Positions 1-10,849 of a stretch of DNA of 64,000 nt are shown here, piece after piece. The translations under genes and the position numbers were made by a program. The number at the start of each line of letters is the position of its first letter. The stretch's first letter is position 1. The notes under the pieces are model-generated. The model worked only from the letters and a program-made list of their open reading frames with translations. It made no database searches and was not told the origin of the DNA. The stretch is from Mesodorylaimus sp. YZB2_4 (Eukaryota > Nematoda > Enoplea > Dorylaimida > Dorylaimidae), in contig JASANH010000510.1 of the NCBI GenBank assembly GCA_030248295.1, positions 186,001-250,000 of the forward strand, given 5' to 3'.

Positions 1-654
1 GAATTCCTACACTCGTTTATCGCATTCGCATCACCAGGTCACATCAAGCAAACATGTATTGCTCGAATCAATCAACAAGCGCGTATGTTTTCTGCAATCA
101 TTGCGTAGAAACATCCGTAAACGACCACCTACCCACCATATTTTTGAAAAACCGGTCCAATGTTTACTGGAACGTTCAACTTTTGAGGAAAATGAACGTT
201 CGCTGAACATCCTGTGGTGCAGTAAAATACGCAGTAGAACCCAATGCGATCCCACAGACATATCGAGTAGGAGCAAGTACTCCCAGCCATTACTATTACT
301 TGTCATTCCGATTCGCGCTTTCAAATGCCAAGCTTTACTATCGAAATCCATGTATGTGATATAAGTTCTTGCTAGCTGTCTGAGAAAGGGAATGGATATT
401 CGCAGCAAACAGGTGTGTTGACTTTTCTGGATAAGTCTATAATGTACATGAGGCATGACTAACTTCGACTTCTTAATTCCTGAGAAAGGCCGTGACGTAC
501 GTTAGCCGACCAGCATTTCTAACAAACTCCAACTCAACCACTCGCCCTGAAAGCTTGGAAGGTATATCATACACTTACAACAACTCTGTAGTTTAGTCGG
601 CTACATATCGAAACTTTGGAAATAACGTACCTGCGATTAGATAACATATTCAAT
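1..654. other. 5' flank of the first GT11 gene, no gene recognised
   Basis: Open frames of up to about 140 codons occur on both strands, but none has a recognisable domain or a convincing start. The window begins exactly with an EcoRI site (GAATTC), which may be chance or a clone end. Confidence 0.4.
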
Positions 655-1830
655 ATGCGGCATTTATACAAACTTGTTCTGGTCCTATTTTGTTCACCTG
701 TACTGGTCTACGTCTGTCTCTCGCTCACGGAATCAACAGATATCTTCACCAATGTTCACAAAACAATTTTTCTGAAACGAACCAGTAGTCAAGTGAAACT
801 GTCATTCAACTGGAAATTCTGGCAATCAATTGATACTCTGTCAGAAATAACTGGGACAACATTCGAACAATTGGTAGGTGGCGAAAATCATTCGACCATA
901 TTATCCACATGTGGACATTTAGTACGTTCACTTTGGGATGGTCGTCTTGGAAGCCAGATGTTCGTTTATGCGTCCTTTTATGGCATGGCGAAAGAGCAAG
1001 AAATGCAAGGAGCCAACAAGACGGCTTATATTCAAGTTTCCCAGATTCCATCTTCTCTTGATTATGTTTTCGAGAATTTAACAACACCTCGAAAAGTTCT
1101 CAATGATTCCTTTCTTATATCCAATGATTTTGTGCCTCTGATGGAAACAAAATGCTGTACTTTTGATAACAATGGATTGAAAGATCTGCGATGCGATGGC
1201 AAAAATTATTATGTTGCAGGATACAGGACGAATTACCGATATTTCTCAGCTTTTGCTGATGAAGTCAAACGAGAATTTATTTTTAAGCAACATATTCGAG
1301 AAAAAGCTTTGAAGCTGCTAAATCGAACTTTAACTCCGAGTAATGATTTAAATCGTGCTAATTCAATTTTGGTCGGCGTGCATTTGAGACGAGGAGATTT
1401 TTCGTTTCCTGAAAAAATTGAATATGGTCATTGGCCTGCGAGTAGAGACTACTTGAAAAAATCTCTGAGGCTTTTTGAAACTGTATTTCTAGATTACAAT
1501 AATAGTACACAAAAAAAGAATTTAGTTTTTCTTATTTTCGGAAACGATTATGAGTGGAACAAAAACGTCTCAAAATCGATCATTCTGAAACATCCGAATC
1601 ATACCCGACTGATTTTGACGAACTCGAAAACTTCTAGCCCAGCTGTTGATTTGTGCGCCATGAGCATGTGCGATCATATGATCATTTCGACGGGCACATT
1701 CAGCTGGTGGGCTGGATTTTTTAGTCCCGGGCTGGTAACTTATCAAAAGGAATTTGCGAGGCCTGGATCAAGCTTGTATGAAGAATTTAACGTGGAAGAA
1801 TATTTTCCTGAATCGTGGATTGCATTGTGA
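655..1830 (+). CDS. GT11 alpha-1,2-fucosyltransferase-like protein, gene 1
   Basis: A 391-residue type II Golgi glycosyltransferase of family GT11 (galactoside 2-alpha-L-fucosyltransferase type), expected to transfer fucose from GDP-fucose to glycans. The ATG at 655 is chosen because the longer frame begins at a TTG (616), and this ATG puts a hydrophobic signal anchor immediately after MRHLYK (residues about 5-24). GT11 hallmarks visible: WDGRLGSQMF near residue 100, the donor-binding motif HLRRGD at about 243-248, CDHMIISTGTFSWW from about 339, and a C-terminal FPESWIAL. Several N-glycosylation sequons are present. Unlike the other two intact GT11 genes here it shows no intron between anchor and catalytic domain. 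Family is confident; acceptor specificity is unknown. Confidence 0.88.
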   Translation: MRHLYKLVLVLFCSPVLVYVCLSLTESTDIFTNVHKTIFLKRTSSQVKLSFNWKFWQSIDTLSEITGTTFEQLVGGENHSTILSTCGHLVRSLWDGRLGSQMFVYASFYGMAKEQEMQGANKTAYIQVSQIPSSLDYVFENLTTPRKVLNDSFLISNDFVPLMETKCCTFDNNGLKDLRCDGKNYYVAGYRTNYRYFSAFADEVKREFIFKQHIREKALKLLNRTLTPSNDLNRANSILVGVHLRRGDFSFPEKIEYGHWPASRDYLKKSLRLFETVFLDYNNSTQKKNLVFLIFGNDYEWNKNVSKSIILKHPNHTRLILTNSKTSSPAVDLCAMSMCDHMIISTGTFSWWAGFFSPGLVTYQKEFARPGSSLYEEFNVEEYFPESWIAL

Positions 1831-2240
1831 AAAGATTTTTGTTTACTTTTTCACTAGATAAATTGTTTTGGCAGAACAAAATGCAAAATGCATGTCGGTG
1901 TTCGCAGAATCTGTTTTCACATACCCAGTTGCAAGTGAGGTCGTAATCACTAGGCACTGGCTTTAGTGCATCAATGCTGGGTTGGCCATTCTCGATGGTG
2001 CAGCAGCACTCAACATCATGCCTGTTGCCACTGCTCATTTATGCCCTGTCAGATAGAATAATGTTTTAGGCCTTTAGAAACTGCTGTGAGGTAATACCCC
2101 TGATTCCCTAGAAGTCGATTTCCTGTGGGTTAGGCGTGTGTCATGCCAGGTGCGCAGTCATGCCAGACCCAGTTTGTTCTAGGAAGCGGACGCGTTGGTG
2201 CAGCGCGGTCCATATTCGGCTCCCGGTTCCCATATCCATC
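1831..2240. other. intergenic, nothing recognised
   Basis: 3' flank of the first GT11 gene. No canonical AATAAA was seen close to the stop. No RNA gene or repeat recognised. Confidence 0.3.
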
Positions 2241-2405
2241 GGCCTCGTGGCCTGGTTGGTTTGGCGTCTGCCTCTCACGCCAGGTGCGCAGTTACGGGCG
2301 AGTGTTCGACTCGCGGGCCGGTAAATCATTTCGTGTAAAATGCGTCCCTTCACCCTCGAGTGCGCATAAGCGCTCGGTGATGTGGTAAAACATGAACATG
2401 AATGA
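2241..2405 (+). repeat. tRNA-derived SINE, copy 1
   Basis: The 5' part looks like a degenerate tRNA. It has an A-box-like TGGCCTGGTTGG about 2248-2260 and a B-box-like GTGTTCGACTCGC near 2302-2314, with a long Leu/Ser-style variable region between them. The tail ends in GTGGTAAAACATGAACATGA. A 5'-shortened copy lies at 3008-3147, an inverted relative at about 32103-32225 and a diverged relative at about 47125-47280, so this is a dispersed family and not a tRNA gene. Confidence 0.6.
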
Positions 2406-2545
2406 GATCGGACTCCATGCGGAATCCATGTTGGATCCAGCTTCATATGGATCCGCACGCCTTTCCAGGCTGCAACCCACAGTGGAACGGCTTGTTTTCC
2501 ATGAAACTCCAACATGGAAACATATCGATTCCACATAAGTCCGTC
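2405..2545. repeat. GGATCC/TGGAATCCA-rich palindromic patch 1
   Basis: Dense in short palindromic words such as TGGATCCA, ATGGATCC, GGAATCCATG and TCCATG. Four more patches of the same style lie at about 20595-20830, 27295-27510, 36490-36565 and 37285-37460. Confidence 0.5.
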
Positions 2546-3007
2546 TAGAATTTCCAACTCTCCCCCCCCCACCTAAATTTGTCCAAGCTAAACCACACCT
2601 TTAGAGTGTACCATTTTTGTTTATCCTTTTACATGATCGTACGACACAGTATGCAGCTAAAACAGCAGCTAAAATGCAGCTAAAACAGTATAAAGTTGGC
2701 GCTTATGGATCAAATGACGCTGAAATAAGTTCTTCTATCTAATAGAAAATTACTTTATATGATGCGCCATCGCAATCATGAGTGCTGACCAATTTCTGGC
2801 AAAAAAACTCGCGTCAGGACGTTTTGGATGTTTTTTGAGAGCCAAAAGCTTCTTCCGCCAATCCTGTTCTGCACCAGGATCATAGCCAGGTGGCTAAGGC
2901 GAAGTCGGCGACAAGACTGAGCGACCAAAGGAGGACTCCGTCCACCGATGGTATGGCCTGCCAAATATTATGGCTATACCCTGAGTGACACTAACAAAGA
3001 TGTTACT

Positions 3008-3147
3008 TACGGGCTACGTGCCAGGCGCGCAGTTACGGGCGAGTTTTCGACTCGCGGGCCGGTAAATCATTTCGTGTAAAATGTGTCCCTTCACCCTCGA
3101 GTGCGCATAAGCGTTTGGTGATGTGGTAAAACATGAACATGAACGTC
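3008..3147 (+). repeat. tRNA-derived SINE, copy 2 (5' truncated)
   Basis: Nearly identical to 2280-2405 from GCGCAGTTACGGGCGAGT through the GTGGTAAAACATGAACATGA tail. It lacks the A-box part of copy 1. Confidence 0.6.
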
Positions 3148-4290
3148 GTCGGCACTCAGTTCTCCAGTCGTTGATTGGACTTCACACTCCATCCAGCCGT
3201 TTATCCTTCTGATACACACTTGCGATTCCATGGAAAGCTGTGGAAGTCGAAATCTGAGACGCTACCATCACGTCACAAACCTTTGAGCAATGAAAAGTTG
3301 CGCCGACGACTAGACAGCAGTGCTCCAAGGAAGGTGGGATTGAGCTTGGCTGGAAGAACCTCACAATCAGGTAAGGAAGTTTGAAATTTACAATAATCGG
3401 AGTTACAAGGAATAAGTTCTTTCTGGGAAGGATTTAAAGCAATTTGTAAGTCCTCTGGGATGGTGGTTATAAAAACATTTGTACCAGTACTTTGCATATG
3501 TCATTGTGGACAAAGCATGTTCATGTTCTTGTTTCACTCACTCACTGATTATTGGTTTGTGGATGCGACGTCAGGGGGAATGGCACTTTTTACAGAGCAA
3601 ATTCGCTTTAAAAATTTTTTTCGAAAATCTGTTCTTAACTATTAAATAAACGTCAGCTACGCCTTTGCCCTCCCTTTTCAATAGCATATCACCTGCGGCT
3701 GCCCCAGTGCGATGGCACTGAGTATTTTGTAATTATTTGTCGCTCGTCGAGTCGTAGGAGATTCGGCCAGTGTGTGTTCCGAACCAGGATCCAGGATATC
3801 ATTCCGAACCGCACGCATAGTGGCCACTACTTAACGTTAAAAACGTTTCAGGTCTTTGGGTTTATTCTAATGGGGTATTTTCTCAGTGGAAATACTCAAA
3901 AAAACTTATTTACAGACTGCAAATAACTTATTTGTAGACTTCAAGTTTTAGGTAGTTCTGTCTTGGTACAATCGAAACTAAGAGTTGATATTCTAAGCTG
4001 TCTGACTCTGCAGTTGCCAATTGTCGCATCTTCAGAGTCTGTTAATGATTTCCATTACAGGATTAGCTGTTTCAGAACGGCTGTAAATATTCACTTGAAA
4101 ACTCAATTTAGATAGCCAGACCCATTACTTATAAGTAATGGCGCCACAGATTTAAAACGCTTCTCAGCGACTTGAGTGTACTTTCATGTTTTGCGCGCAT
4201 ACTGTACGATGGAAGGAATCTTTCTTCATGTGATCGAATCGTAAGCTTGGCCCAAGCAGACTAGCCAAAATTTCTCAGCCTGGGTAGTGT
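3148..4290. other. intergenic, nothing recognised
   Basis: AT-rich sequence with only short open frames of 60-75 codons on both strands. No family recognised. Confidence 0.3.
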
Positions 4291-4292
4291 TG

Positions 4293-4410
4293 GTAAACGC
4301 TAACCTTAGCAACGATTCTTAAACGCGCTAACGACATCTTTTCTTGCTAACGTTATTGACGGTAAAGATATTCATTTTCAGATAAAGCGGTATAATGGTA
4401 ACGTATATTT
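4293..4410. repeat. TTAACG/CGTTA repeat patch 1
   Basis: Many overlapping TAACG and CGTTA words (GCTAACG, TTATTGACGG, GGTAACG). The same style recurs at 36570-36722 and 37155-37290. Confidence 0.5.
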
Positions 4411-4794
4411 TGCATGCGAATATCCCGCGTTTTTCAAACCTAGGCAAGAAGCTCACGATTAGGTTATGCACAAAGTACTGAGCGCTGCAAAAAATTCACA
4501 GATTTAGGAAAGCTCCTTTATCCTCCTGTCCATCGAAACCATCTGCAAGCTTGCAGGTGCTATATTGCGATTCAGGGAGAAAGCTATACGGGTGGTGGGG
4601 GAAGGGCTGTTGTGATATAGTTAGTTTGTTTGTTCTAGGCCTCGCTGAACCACCCCAGCATATCGATTTTCAGGTGATCCAGTCACAATGGGTTGAATGT
4701 AGGTAGTTTTCCAGCTCGTCTTGATTATTTTTCCTCTGACAAGTTTTTATGCGTGGTCCTTACCAGATATTGTGTGTTCCCAACCAGTAGTCTC

Positions 4795-4826
4795 ATTTGC
4801 ATAGGGAGCTCAGACTTGTATATAAG
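4795..4826 (+). promoter_or_regulatory. octamer plus TATA box, candidate RNA polymerase II promoter
   Basis: ATTTGCAT, the classical octamer, lies at 4795-4802 and TATATAAG at 4819-4826. This spacing is typical of a strong core promoter with start of transcription around 4850. It sits just upstream of the candidate coding exon at 4877. No reporter or transcript evidence is available, so function is inferred. Confidence 0.4.
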
Positions 4827-4876
4827 TAGCGCGTTTGTGTGCGTTGATGCCAGAGTGTGTCTCTGAAGAAGTCAGT

Positions 4877-4937
4877 ATGCCACGCTTCGTAAATCGTCGT
4901 GATTATCGTTCGTCGCCCTATCGGTCTCATTCCATGA
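4877..4937 (+). CDS. candidate short first exon of an unidentified gene
   Basis: Downstream of the octamer/TATA pair, an ATG at 4877 (with an in-frame ATG at 4847) opens 20 codons rich in Arg, Ser and Tyr. They end at a good donor, A|GTAAGT, at 4937/4938. Possible continuation exons follow acceptors near 5896-5901, where about 30 codons are open in more than one frame, but phases do not settle which is used. I do not recognise the product. It could be a real small gene or a chance frame after a promoter-like sequence. Confidence 0.22.
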
Positions 4938-4939
4938 GT

Positions 4940-6416
4940 AAGTCGTATTGAGTGTAGGGAGTTCGGAGTAGGAAAAGCCCAATTTCGTTACACTGTATTC
5001 TTGAAGCCTTTCCTAGCATGAATTTTCGCGGGGATCCCCTGAAAAGTTTCCTTCGGTGTGAGCAATGGAAACTTGTTTGAGGCTCAGGGTTCTGATACCT
5101 GGATGTGCATCAGCCTTGACAGTAAATTTCCTTGACAGCTAGTTTCCTTGTCAGTTTTGCACCTCAGAAAAAAAAGAACGTATTGACACTCATTCATCGA
5201 ATGCATTTACAGTTGATGAACTCAATTGGTGCACTGTGCACTTATTAGGAAAAGTTTACGCAAGTTTTAGATTTCACAAGAGCTTTCTGGATTTATGCGA
5301 TCATAATCAGGGAAACCCGTAGGAGTCACGCCTCACTAGTCGAATTGCAAGGTTCCAGTCAATAATCAGTGGCTCTTCGCTTCTTGCATTGTAAGACCTC
5401 CTGCAGAACATCTTAAAATTCTGTAATTGATAAAGTCTTTTGAAAATGAGTGGTCACTTTAGTGTCCTGTTCAAAATCGAACCAATTTTGCTCTTGGTGT
5501 GCTGCAATAAAGCAGAAGCAATTGACAGAACTTGCCCTCCCCTCACGCAGTACGCGACTGGCGAAGTATAGTCCGCTAATTTTCTGCTAGTTAAAGTGGG
5601 ACTTCAATGGGGCAATCGGGATTTTTACACGCATAGGGACTGCGCAGCTTCTTAAAGATCCGATATCTTTTTTCGCGAACAATATCGACACAATTTAGAG
5701 AAATTGTGGCATAACAGATTACTGCTGCTTCTAGGAAAACGATCTTCGTGTATTGGAATGCGCTAGATCTGAGATGGTCTGAACGAAATAGACTTTTTCT
5801 GCAACTGAAATGATCTGTTCAACGGCGCAAGGCGCCACCATATATATATGCTCGAATATTTGTACAACCTACTTCTTTGTCCTTTTCATATTTCAGGTCA
5901 GATCCATTGAGGATCCGAAGGCGGCTTCGGTTAGATGTCTTAACCATCCGCCTGGAAATTTTCCTGCTGAATGGTTTTGTCGTTAAGATTTCAGTCTCTT
6001 AGATCTCTTATTGCTTGCAAGCTGCCATAGCTACAAAGCTTTCAAGTCTGTCAAGAATACCGCATGATAACACTCTTTACTGAGAAAACCAAGCTGTGTA
6101 TTATCACTGACCAGCTCTGATGGTATGCAACAGAATTGCTAGCAGATGCGGAAGTGTCTCCACGAGACTAACAACAACCCTCGAACAATCACCATCGTCA
6201 CGCTCTCAGCTCTGTAATTTAGCCATGGGGCCATCTTTTAGGGTTTTTTATCACCAGAAATGAGTTCTTGGCTGACTAAACGTCGTTATTGCAGGGCGAT
6301 ACATGCCTTAGTCAGGTCAGATAGAGACTACACGAATCTTTTTTAGGAACTTTCCGAAACAAAGAAACCAAAAGGTTATCATCTCACTGCGCCATTTCTG
6401 CATGTAACTGCCTATA
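4940..6416. other. intron or intergenic DNA
   Basis: May hold the rest of the gene starting near 4877 (polypyrimidine tract and acceptor near 5890-5901). Otherwise nothing recognised before the next GT11 gene. Confidence 0.25.
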
Positions 6417-7612
6417 ATGCCTAAATTTATCATATTTCTTATCGCGGTTGCGCTCACTGCTTTCATCGCGACAACGGTTACTTTTTTCAATATTTCGACG
6501 AAGGAATATTTTATGAGGTTCATTCCGCTCGCACAAATGACTGTAAGAATTACTCACTCAAACAAAGAAAAACGCTGAAAGTGTTTTCGCTTTTTCAGCA
6601 GTCCGCCAACAATGTAAGAGTGAAAGAAATTTCAGATCGCAACGTTCCGAATATGGGGAGCAGCCATGTATCCAGTCTCATCTCGCCTAAATCTTGCGGA
6701 CATTTAGTACGTTCATTTTGGGATGGTCGTCTTGGGAGCCAGATGTTCGTTTATGCGTCCTTTTATGGGATGGTGAAAGAGCAAGAAATGCAAGGGGCCA
6801 ACAAGACGGCTTATATTCAAGTTTCCCAGATTCCATCTTCTCTTGATTATGTTTTCGAGAATTTAACAACACCTCGAAAAGTTCTCAATGATTCCTTTCT
6901 TATATCCAATGATTTTGTGCCTCTGATGGAAACAAAATGCTGTACTTTTGATAACACTGGATTGAAAGATCTGCGATGCGATGGGAAAAATTTTTATGTC
7001 CAAGGGTATCGAGCGAATTTCCGGTATTTTTCAAAACTTTCTGATAAAATAAAAAGAGAATTTATTTTTAAGCAACGCATTCGAGAAGGAGCTTCCAAAC
7101 TGCTCAATTATACATTGACCATCAATGATTTAAATCGTGATAATTCCATTTTAGTTGGCGTACATTTGAGACGAGGTGATTTTGCGTTGCCTAGAAAAAT
7201 GGGATACGGCCACTGGCCTGCCAGTGAAAGCTACTTTAAAAAGTCTGTCAGATTTTTCGAAACAGTATATCTGGATTCTAAGAATAATAAACAGAATTTA
7301 AATTTAGTTTTTCTTATATTTGGGAATGACTATAAATGGAACAAAAACGCCACAAAATCGATCATCCTGAAACATCCGAATGATACCCGACTGATTTTAA
7401 TGAACCCGAAATATTCTAGCCCAGCTGTTGATTTGTGCGCCATGAGCATGTGCGATCATATGATCATTTCGACGGGCACATTCAGCTGGTGGGCTGGATT
7501 TTTTAGTCCTGGACTGGTAACTTATCAAAAGGAATTCGCGAGGCCTGGATCAAGCTTGTATGAAGAGTTTAACGTGGAAGAGTATTTTCCTGAATCGTGG
7601 ATTGCATTGTAA
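6417..7612 (+). CDS. GT11 alpha-1,2-fucosyltransferase-like protein, gene 2 (two exons)
   Basis: Exon 1 is 6417-6542 and exon 2 is 6599-7612, giving about 379 residues. Exon 1 starts at ATG (MPKFIIFLIAV) and encodes the cytoplasmic tip and signal anchor. It ends ACT|GTAAGA, phase 0. The 56-base intron ends TTTTTCAG|CAG, a tandem NAGNAG acceptor. Exon 2 carries the lumenal catalytic domain with WDGRLGSQMF, HLRRGD, CDHMIISTGTFSWW and a FPESWIAL end. The third GT11 gene has an intron at the same place and phase, which supports the model. Predicted GDP-fucose-dependent Golgi enzyme; acceptor unknown. Large blocks are almost identical to the first GT11 gene while the middle third differs. Confidence 0.85.
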
Positions 7613-7644
7613 AAAGATAATCCTTCATTTTACTTCACAAGATG

Positions 7645-7650
7645 AATAAA
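7645..7650 (+). terminator. polyadenylation signal of GT11 gene 2
   Basis: AATAAA 33 bases after the stop codon at 7612. A second AATAAA follows near 7693. Confidence 0.5.
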
Positions 7651-7992
7651 ATGCCATTAAGTTCGTGAAATCTTGTCACATGAGCAGTTGAGCAATAAAT
7701 ACAATTACAGTGGAAAGTTGAGCAGTAATTACTTGACATGGTCCTGCACCTCAATGCTGTTTATCCAAAGCAAATGATCTCCCATGTTTTTTCTGCTGTG
7801 TTCTACTGTAAGTGTCATTTCCTCCAGAATCACATGCCGTAGCTGGTTTGTTGGAGCTGGGTGTACCTGGATGTAGGCACCTTTTTACACCGACCATTTG
7901 CGAGCACGAGCGAGCGGCCTCCACGAGCGATGCTTCCCCCAATCGTCAAACTAAATAGGGCACACCCGAGTGAGTAGGTGCTATTTGAGCCA
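7651..7992. other. intergenic between GT11 gene 2 and the mini-Polinton
   Basis: No gene recognised. Short frames on the minus strand show no domain. Confidence 0.3.
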
Positions 7993-7998
7993 TTTATA
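7993..7998. repeat. left target site duplication TTTATA
   Basis: Identical to 11401-11406 immediately beyond the right end of the element. Confidence 0.75.
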
Positions 7999-8535
7999 AG
8001 TAGTAATAGGGCACCCCCCCTCTGCGAGTATCTTTTGTGGCACAATGGTTAAGCATAGGCAGTGTAAAGACTGTTACTGTCATGTTCAAACCTCCTGCAG
8101 TATCAAGGAGCAATTACAGCAATCATATGATCGTCAAAGGACAGAGACATCTTTTTAAAACTTTTTAACGGCAAAGGACTGACGAGTTGCTTTTTGCAAT
8201 TTTTTACAAACCAATGATGTGACTACCAAAATTAAAATATTATTTTTTTCCTGTTCAAGGAACTTTTGTCACGTTTTGTTTTTTCCTGACAAACTATAAC
8301 ATCGTTAAAGGACAGAAGAACTGTTTTTGATATATTTTATATCTTCGTTACATTTTGTTGTGTATTCTTATATGATCTTGTGGCAATCTGTTTTTCGTTT
8401 CTTTTTTTTAAATTGTACATTCGCTAAAAGTTTGTTAATTTTTTTCTGTCCGTTATGCAGTGTTGTATAATTTTTGTATCCTGCTTTTTTACTTCTGACA
8501 TTATGTTGCAAAAAAGCTGCGCATCAAATTTTAGT
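7999..8535 (+). repeat. left terminal inverted repeat of the mini-Polinton
   Basis: Matches the reverse complement of about 10850-11400 at roughly 75-80 percent by eye, with scattered indels in A/T runs. Shared stretches include CTTTTGTGGCACAATGGTTAA and AAAGGACTGAC. A tRNA-like pair, TGGCACAATGGTTAAGC (about 8039-8055) and TGTTCAAACCTCC (about 8083-8095), sits inside. Confidence 0.75.
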
Positions 8536-8706
8536 TTTTTAGGTTTTGCCCAAGGAAGTACTGCCGGCGACAGTCATGGTGAATGGAACTTGCATAGTAA
8601 GCATGGACGCATATCCTTCCTCGCCGGTAGCCATGACTGGATGTGCTGCTGATTTAGGGTTTCTTTTGTTCCTTATATCAAAAGCGAAAGCTCAGTAAAT
8701 ACAAGT

Positions 8707-10031
8707 TTAATGAGACATCAACATTTTCTGCGCATTGATTTTGATAATGCGATTAAAACGCAGCAAACATAGAATAACCAATGGTCTCTGTGATACAGCA
8801 CTGGTTTCGTAATCAATCTTCAAACGTAAGGGACCCAGCTCGTGCGTTGGTTTCAAAATACTAAAGCATTCGTCGAAACGTTCCAGATGAAAACACATGA
8901 TATTACTGTATATGCATTGGCATGATTTTCATAGTTGATTTCGGACATGCCCGCTTTGTCCAAGCAGCAGCCCGAATTCAAGAAATAGTCCAAGTACCGG
9001 GTCCAGGTCCGGGTCTTAGACCAGGTACATGCGCGCATAATTATTTTCACAAAGTCACACTGATAAGCAATCAACACACCATCCTTTTCTAAGGCCACGT
9101 TTTTCATGCGGAATGGTTGAAATTTGAACGGATTATTTAAAATTAGACCAGTAAATTCACTTGGTAATAAATGAACAATTTCCAAACGTGCTGGCGATAT
9201 GCCTTCGTAAATGCAGGCCTCCACTGTCGAGAAACCTTCGGGCGCGATGATCGGCTTCAGGACCGTGTCGGTGAACATGTACTGGGCTGGAGTCGTCATC
9301 AGAAGTCGTTCCATGGCCGCCAAGGATGCGTCGTGCAATCTGACACTACGTACATGCAGGTAGGCCCTTTCTATGGTCACAGTGAACTCTTCGTTGGTTT
9401 CTTCCCGCTTATACATTATGAATGTTTTTGGAATACGGCGGAACAAGCGGACGACCATTTCGATGCCCGGAATGATATACTCGCGCATTTTGTAGAAATC
9501 CAAGTGTATTGGTCCAATCAGATGGCCTATACCACTCTCAAAGTAAGGCTTGAATGCGTCTAACGATTCTTGCGACAGTCCATCCAAGCCACCATCGTAC
9601 CATCCACTGGTGCTCAACCAGGATTTTCTCTGATCATAGGGGCAGCCAGCCAGCACGTCCAAGTAAGCGCTCCATGGTAAGCAGTTGCTACTTTGGAGTA
9701 CCAATTCGTTATTGAACAATAAAGTGACACCAGAGAACATGGACATCAACACATTCCGAGCCAGGCCAATCTTTTTCGTTGTGGGGATACCTTTTGCAGC
9801 CTCTTTGTCGGCCGCATATTGAATTTTTTTATGCAATTCCAGAAGGGTGGGCGACAGATCAGTAAACCACGTGAGAGCACTCGGTATGCGAAATTCCCAT
9901 GACGAGTTGACGTCATCGTTTAGTAAGGGTAAGCTAAAGGGAATAGTCTCCATCCTACTTTCAGCGATACTGAGCTCTTCTGGCGGTTCTGAGAAAACAT
10001 CCAGGTCTGCCGTTGTATCTAATCGATTCAT
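8707..10031 (-). pseudogene. F54H12.2-like putative Polinton capsid protein, frame-broken
   Basis: An ATG at 10031 opens 392 codons ending at 8853. The reading frame that matches the family C-terminus instead continues in a shifted frame, about 8898 down to the stop at 8707. A one-base-class frameshift therefore lies around 8885-8905. The order of blocks (DLDVFSEPPEELSI; a WEFRIPS strand; DLSPTLLELHKKI; ELVLQSSNCLPWSAYLDVL; HLIGPIHLDF; NPFKFQPFRM; ANAYT; GPLRLKIDY in the shifted frame) resembles the animal F54H12.2-like family as I remember it. I believe that family is Maverick/adintovirus-type capsid (hexon-like double jelly roll), but could not verify it. About 440 residues over both frames would suit a double jelly-roll capsid. 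The gene lies centrally between the element's TIRs and shows no intron. Confidence 0.6.
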
Positions 10032-10849
10032 TTCCTCTTGTTTGACTAGATCTTCTTGTTTTTCTGGTTTTCAAGTTTCTTGGAATTTTGTTGAGGACTT
10101 TTCTTACTTTTACCAGCCTTTCCTAATAAAGAGAACAATTGCAATCGGTCGACAGTTCGGCTACTTCTACCGCATGGCTGATCCGCCATGACAACCATGA
10201 AAACCTGGATTCTTCAAGTCTATAAATTGCACTTTTCGGCCTCCAATGAAGTGAGAATGTGAGAAACAAGGGTGGCGTTCATCTAAGCTGACAAAATTCA
10301 ATGCATGTGATTATTAATGAGGGGATGAGACGCGAAAATTTCATGGGTCACCTCCTCGAAAACAGGATTGATTCAGTCTTAACCCCATTTTGTAGGTTCA
10401 TAAAAATCATGTGACGTAAACTTATACTCGTCATTGAATTTGTTACTCCATTTACTTTACACTATCCATAATAGGTTGTAACATTCATACAGACAACAGG
10501 AGGTGGACTGCTATCCACCAGCGATCTACTGCAAGACTAGCTTACTGTAAGTACAGCGCTGCTGTACACTTCATATTTCTCACTATACTTTACATAATCA
10601 GAATCAGCAGAAGGCTCTGTGAATTACTGTAACTTTGCACTGAATACAGTACACCATCCGTCATTGTTGAAGTTGATTACACACCAAAATACCCTGAATT
10701 CTTACAGTAGTTTACATCGTTCGCGTCAGCTGTCTTTGTGTTGGTTGCCGCAACTTTACACCTATCGTCAGTACAGTATACTGTCTGTCCCTGTACATAT
10801 ATTTCCTAGGTTGCACTCTGTAGCCTGCGATAATTTCAAAAAAATTCAC
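10032..10849. other. interior of the mini-Polinton upstream of the capsid-like gene
   Basis: No second gene recognised. About 10540-10800 is rich in short GTACAG/CTGTAC-type palindromic words. The capsid-like gene's promoter should be in this region. Confidence 0.3.

Noticed and set aside
616..654. Longer N-terminus for GT11 gene 1 starting at 616
   Set aside because: Position 616 is TTG. The first ATG in frame is 655 and directly precedes a good signal anchor.
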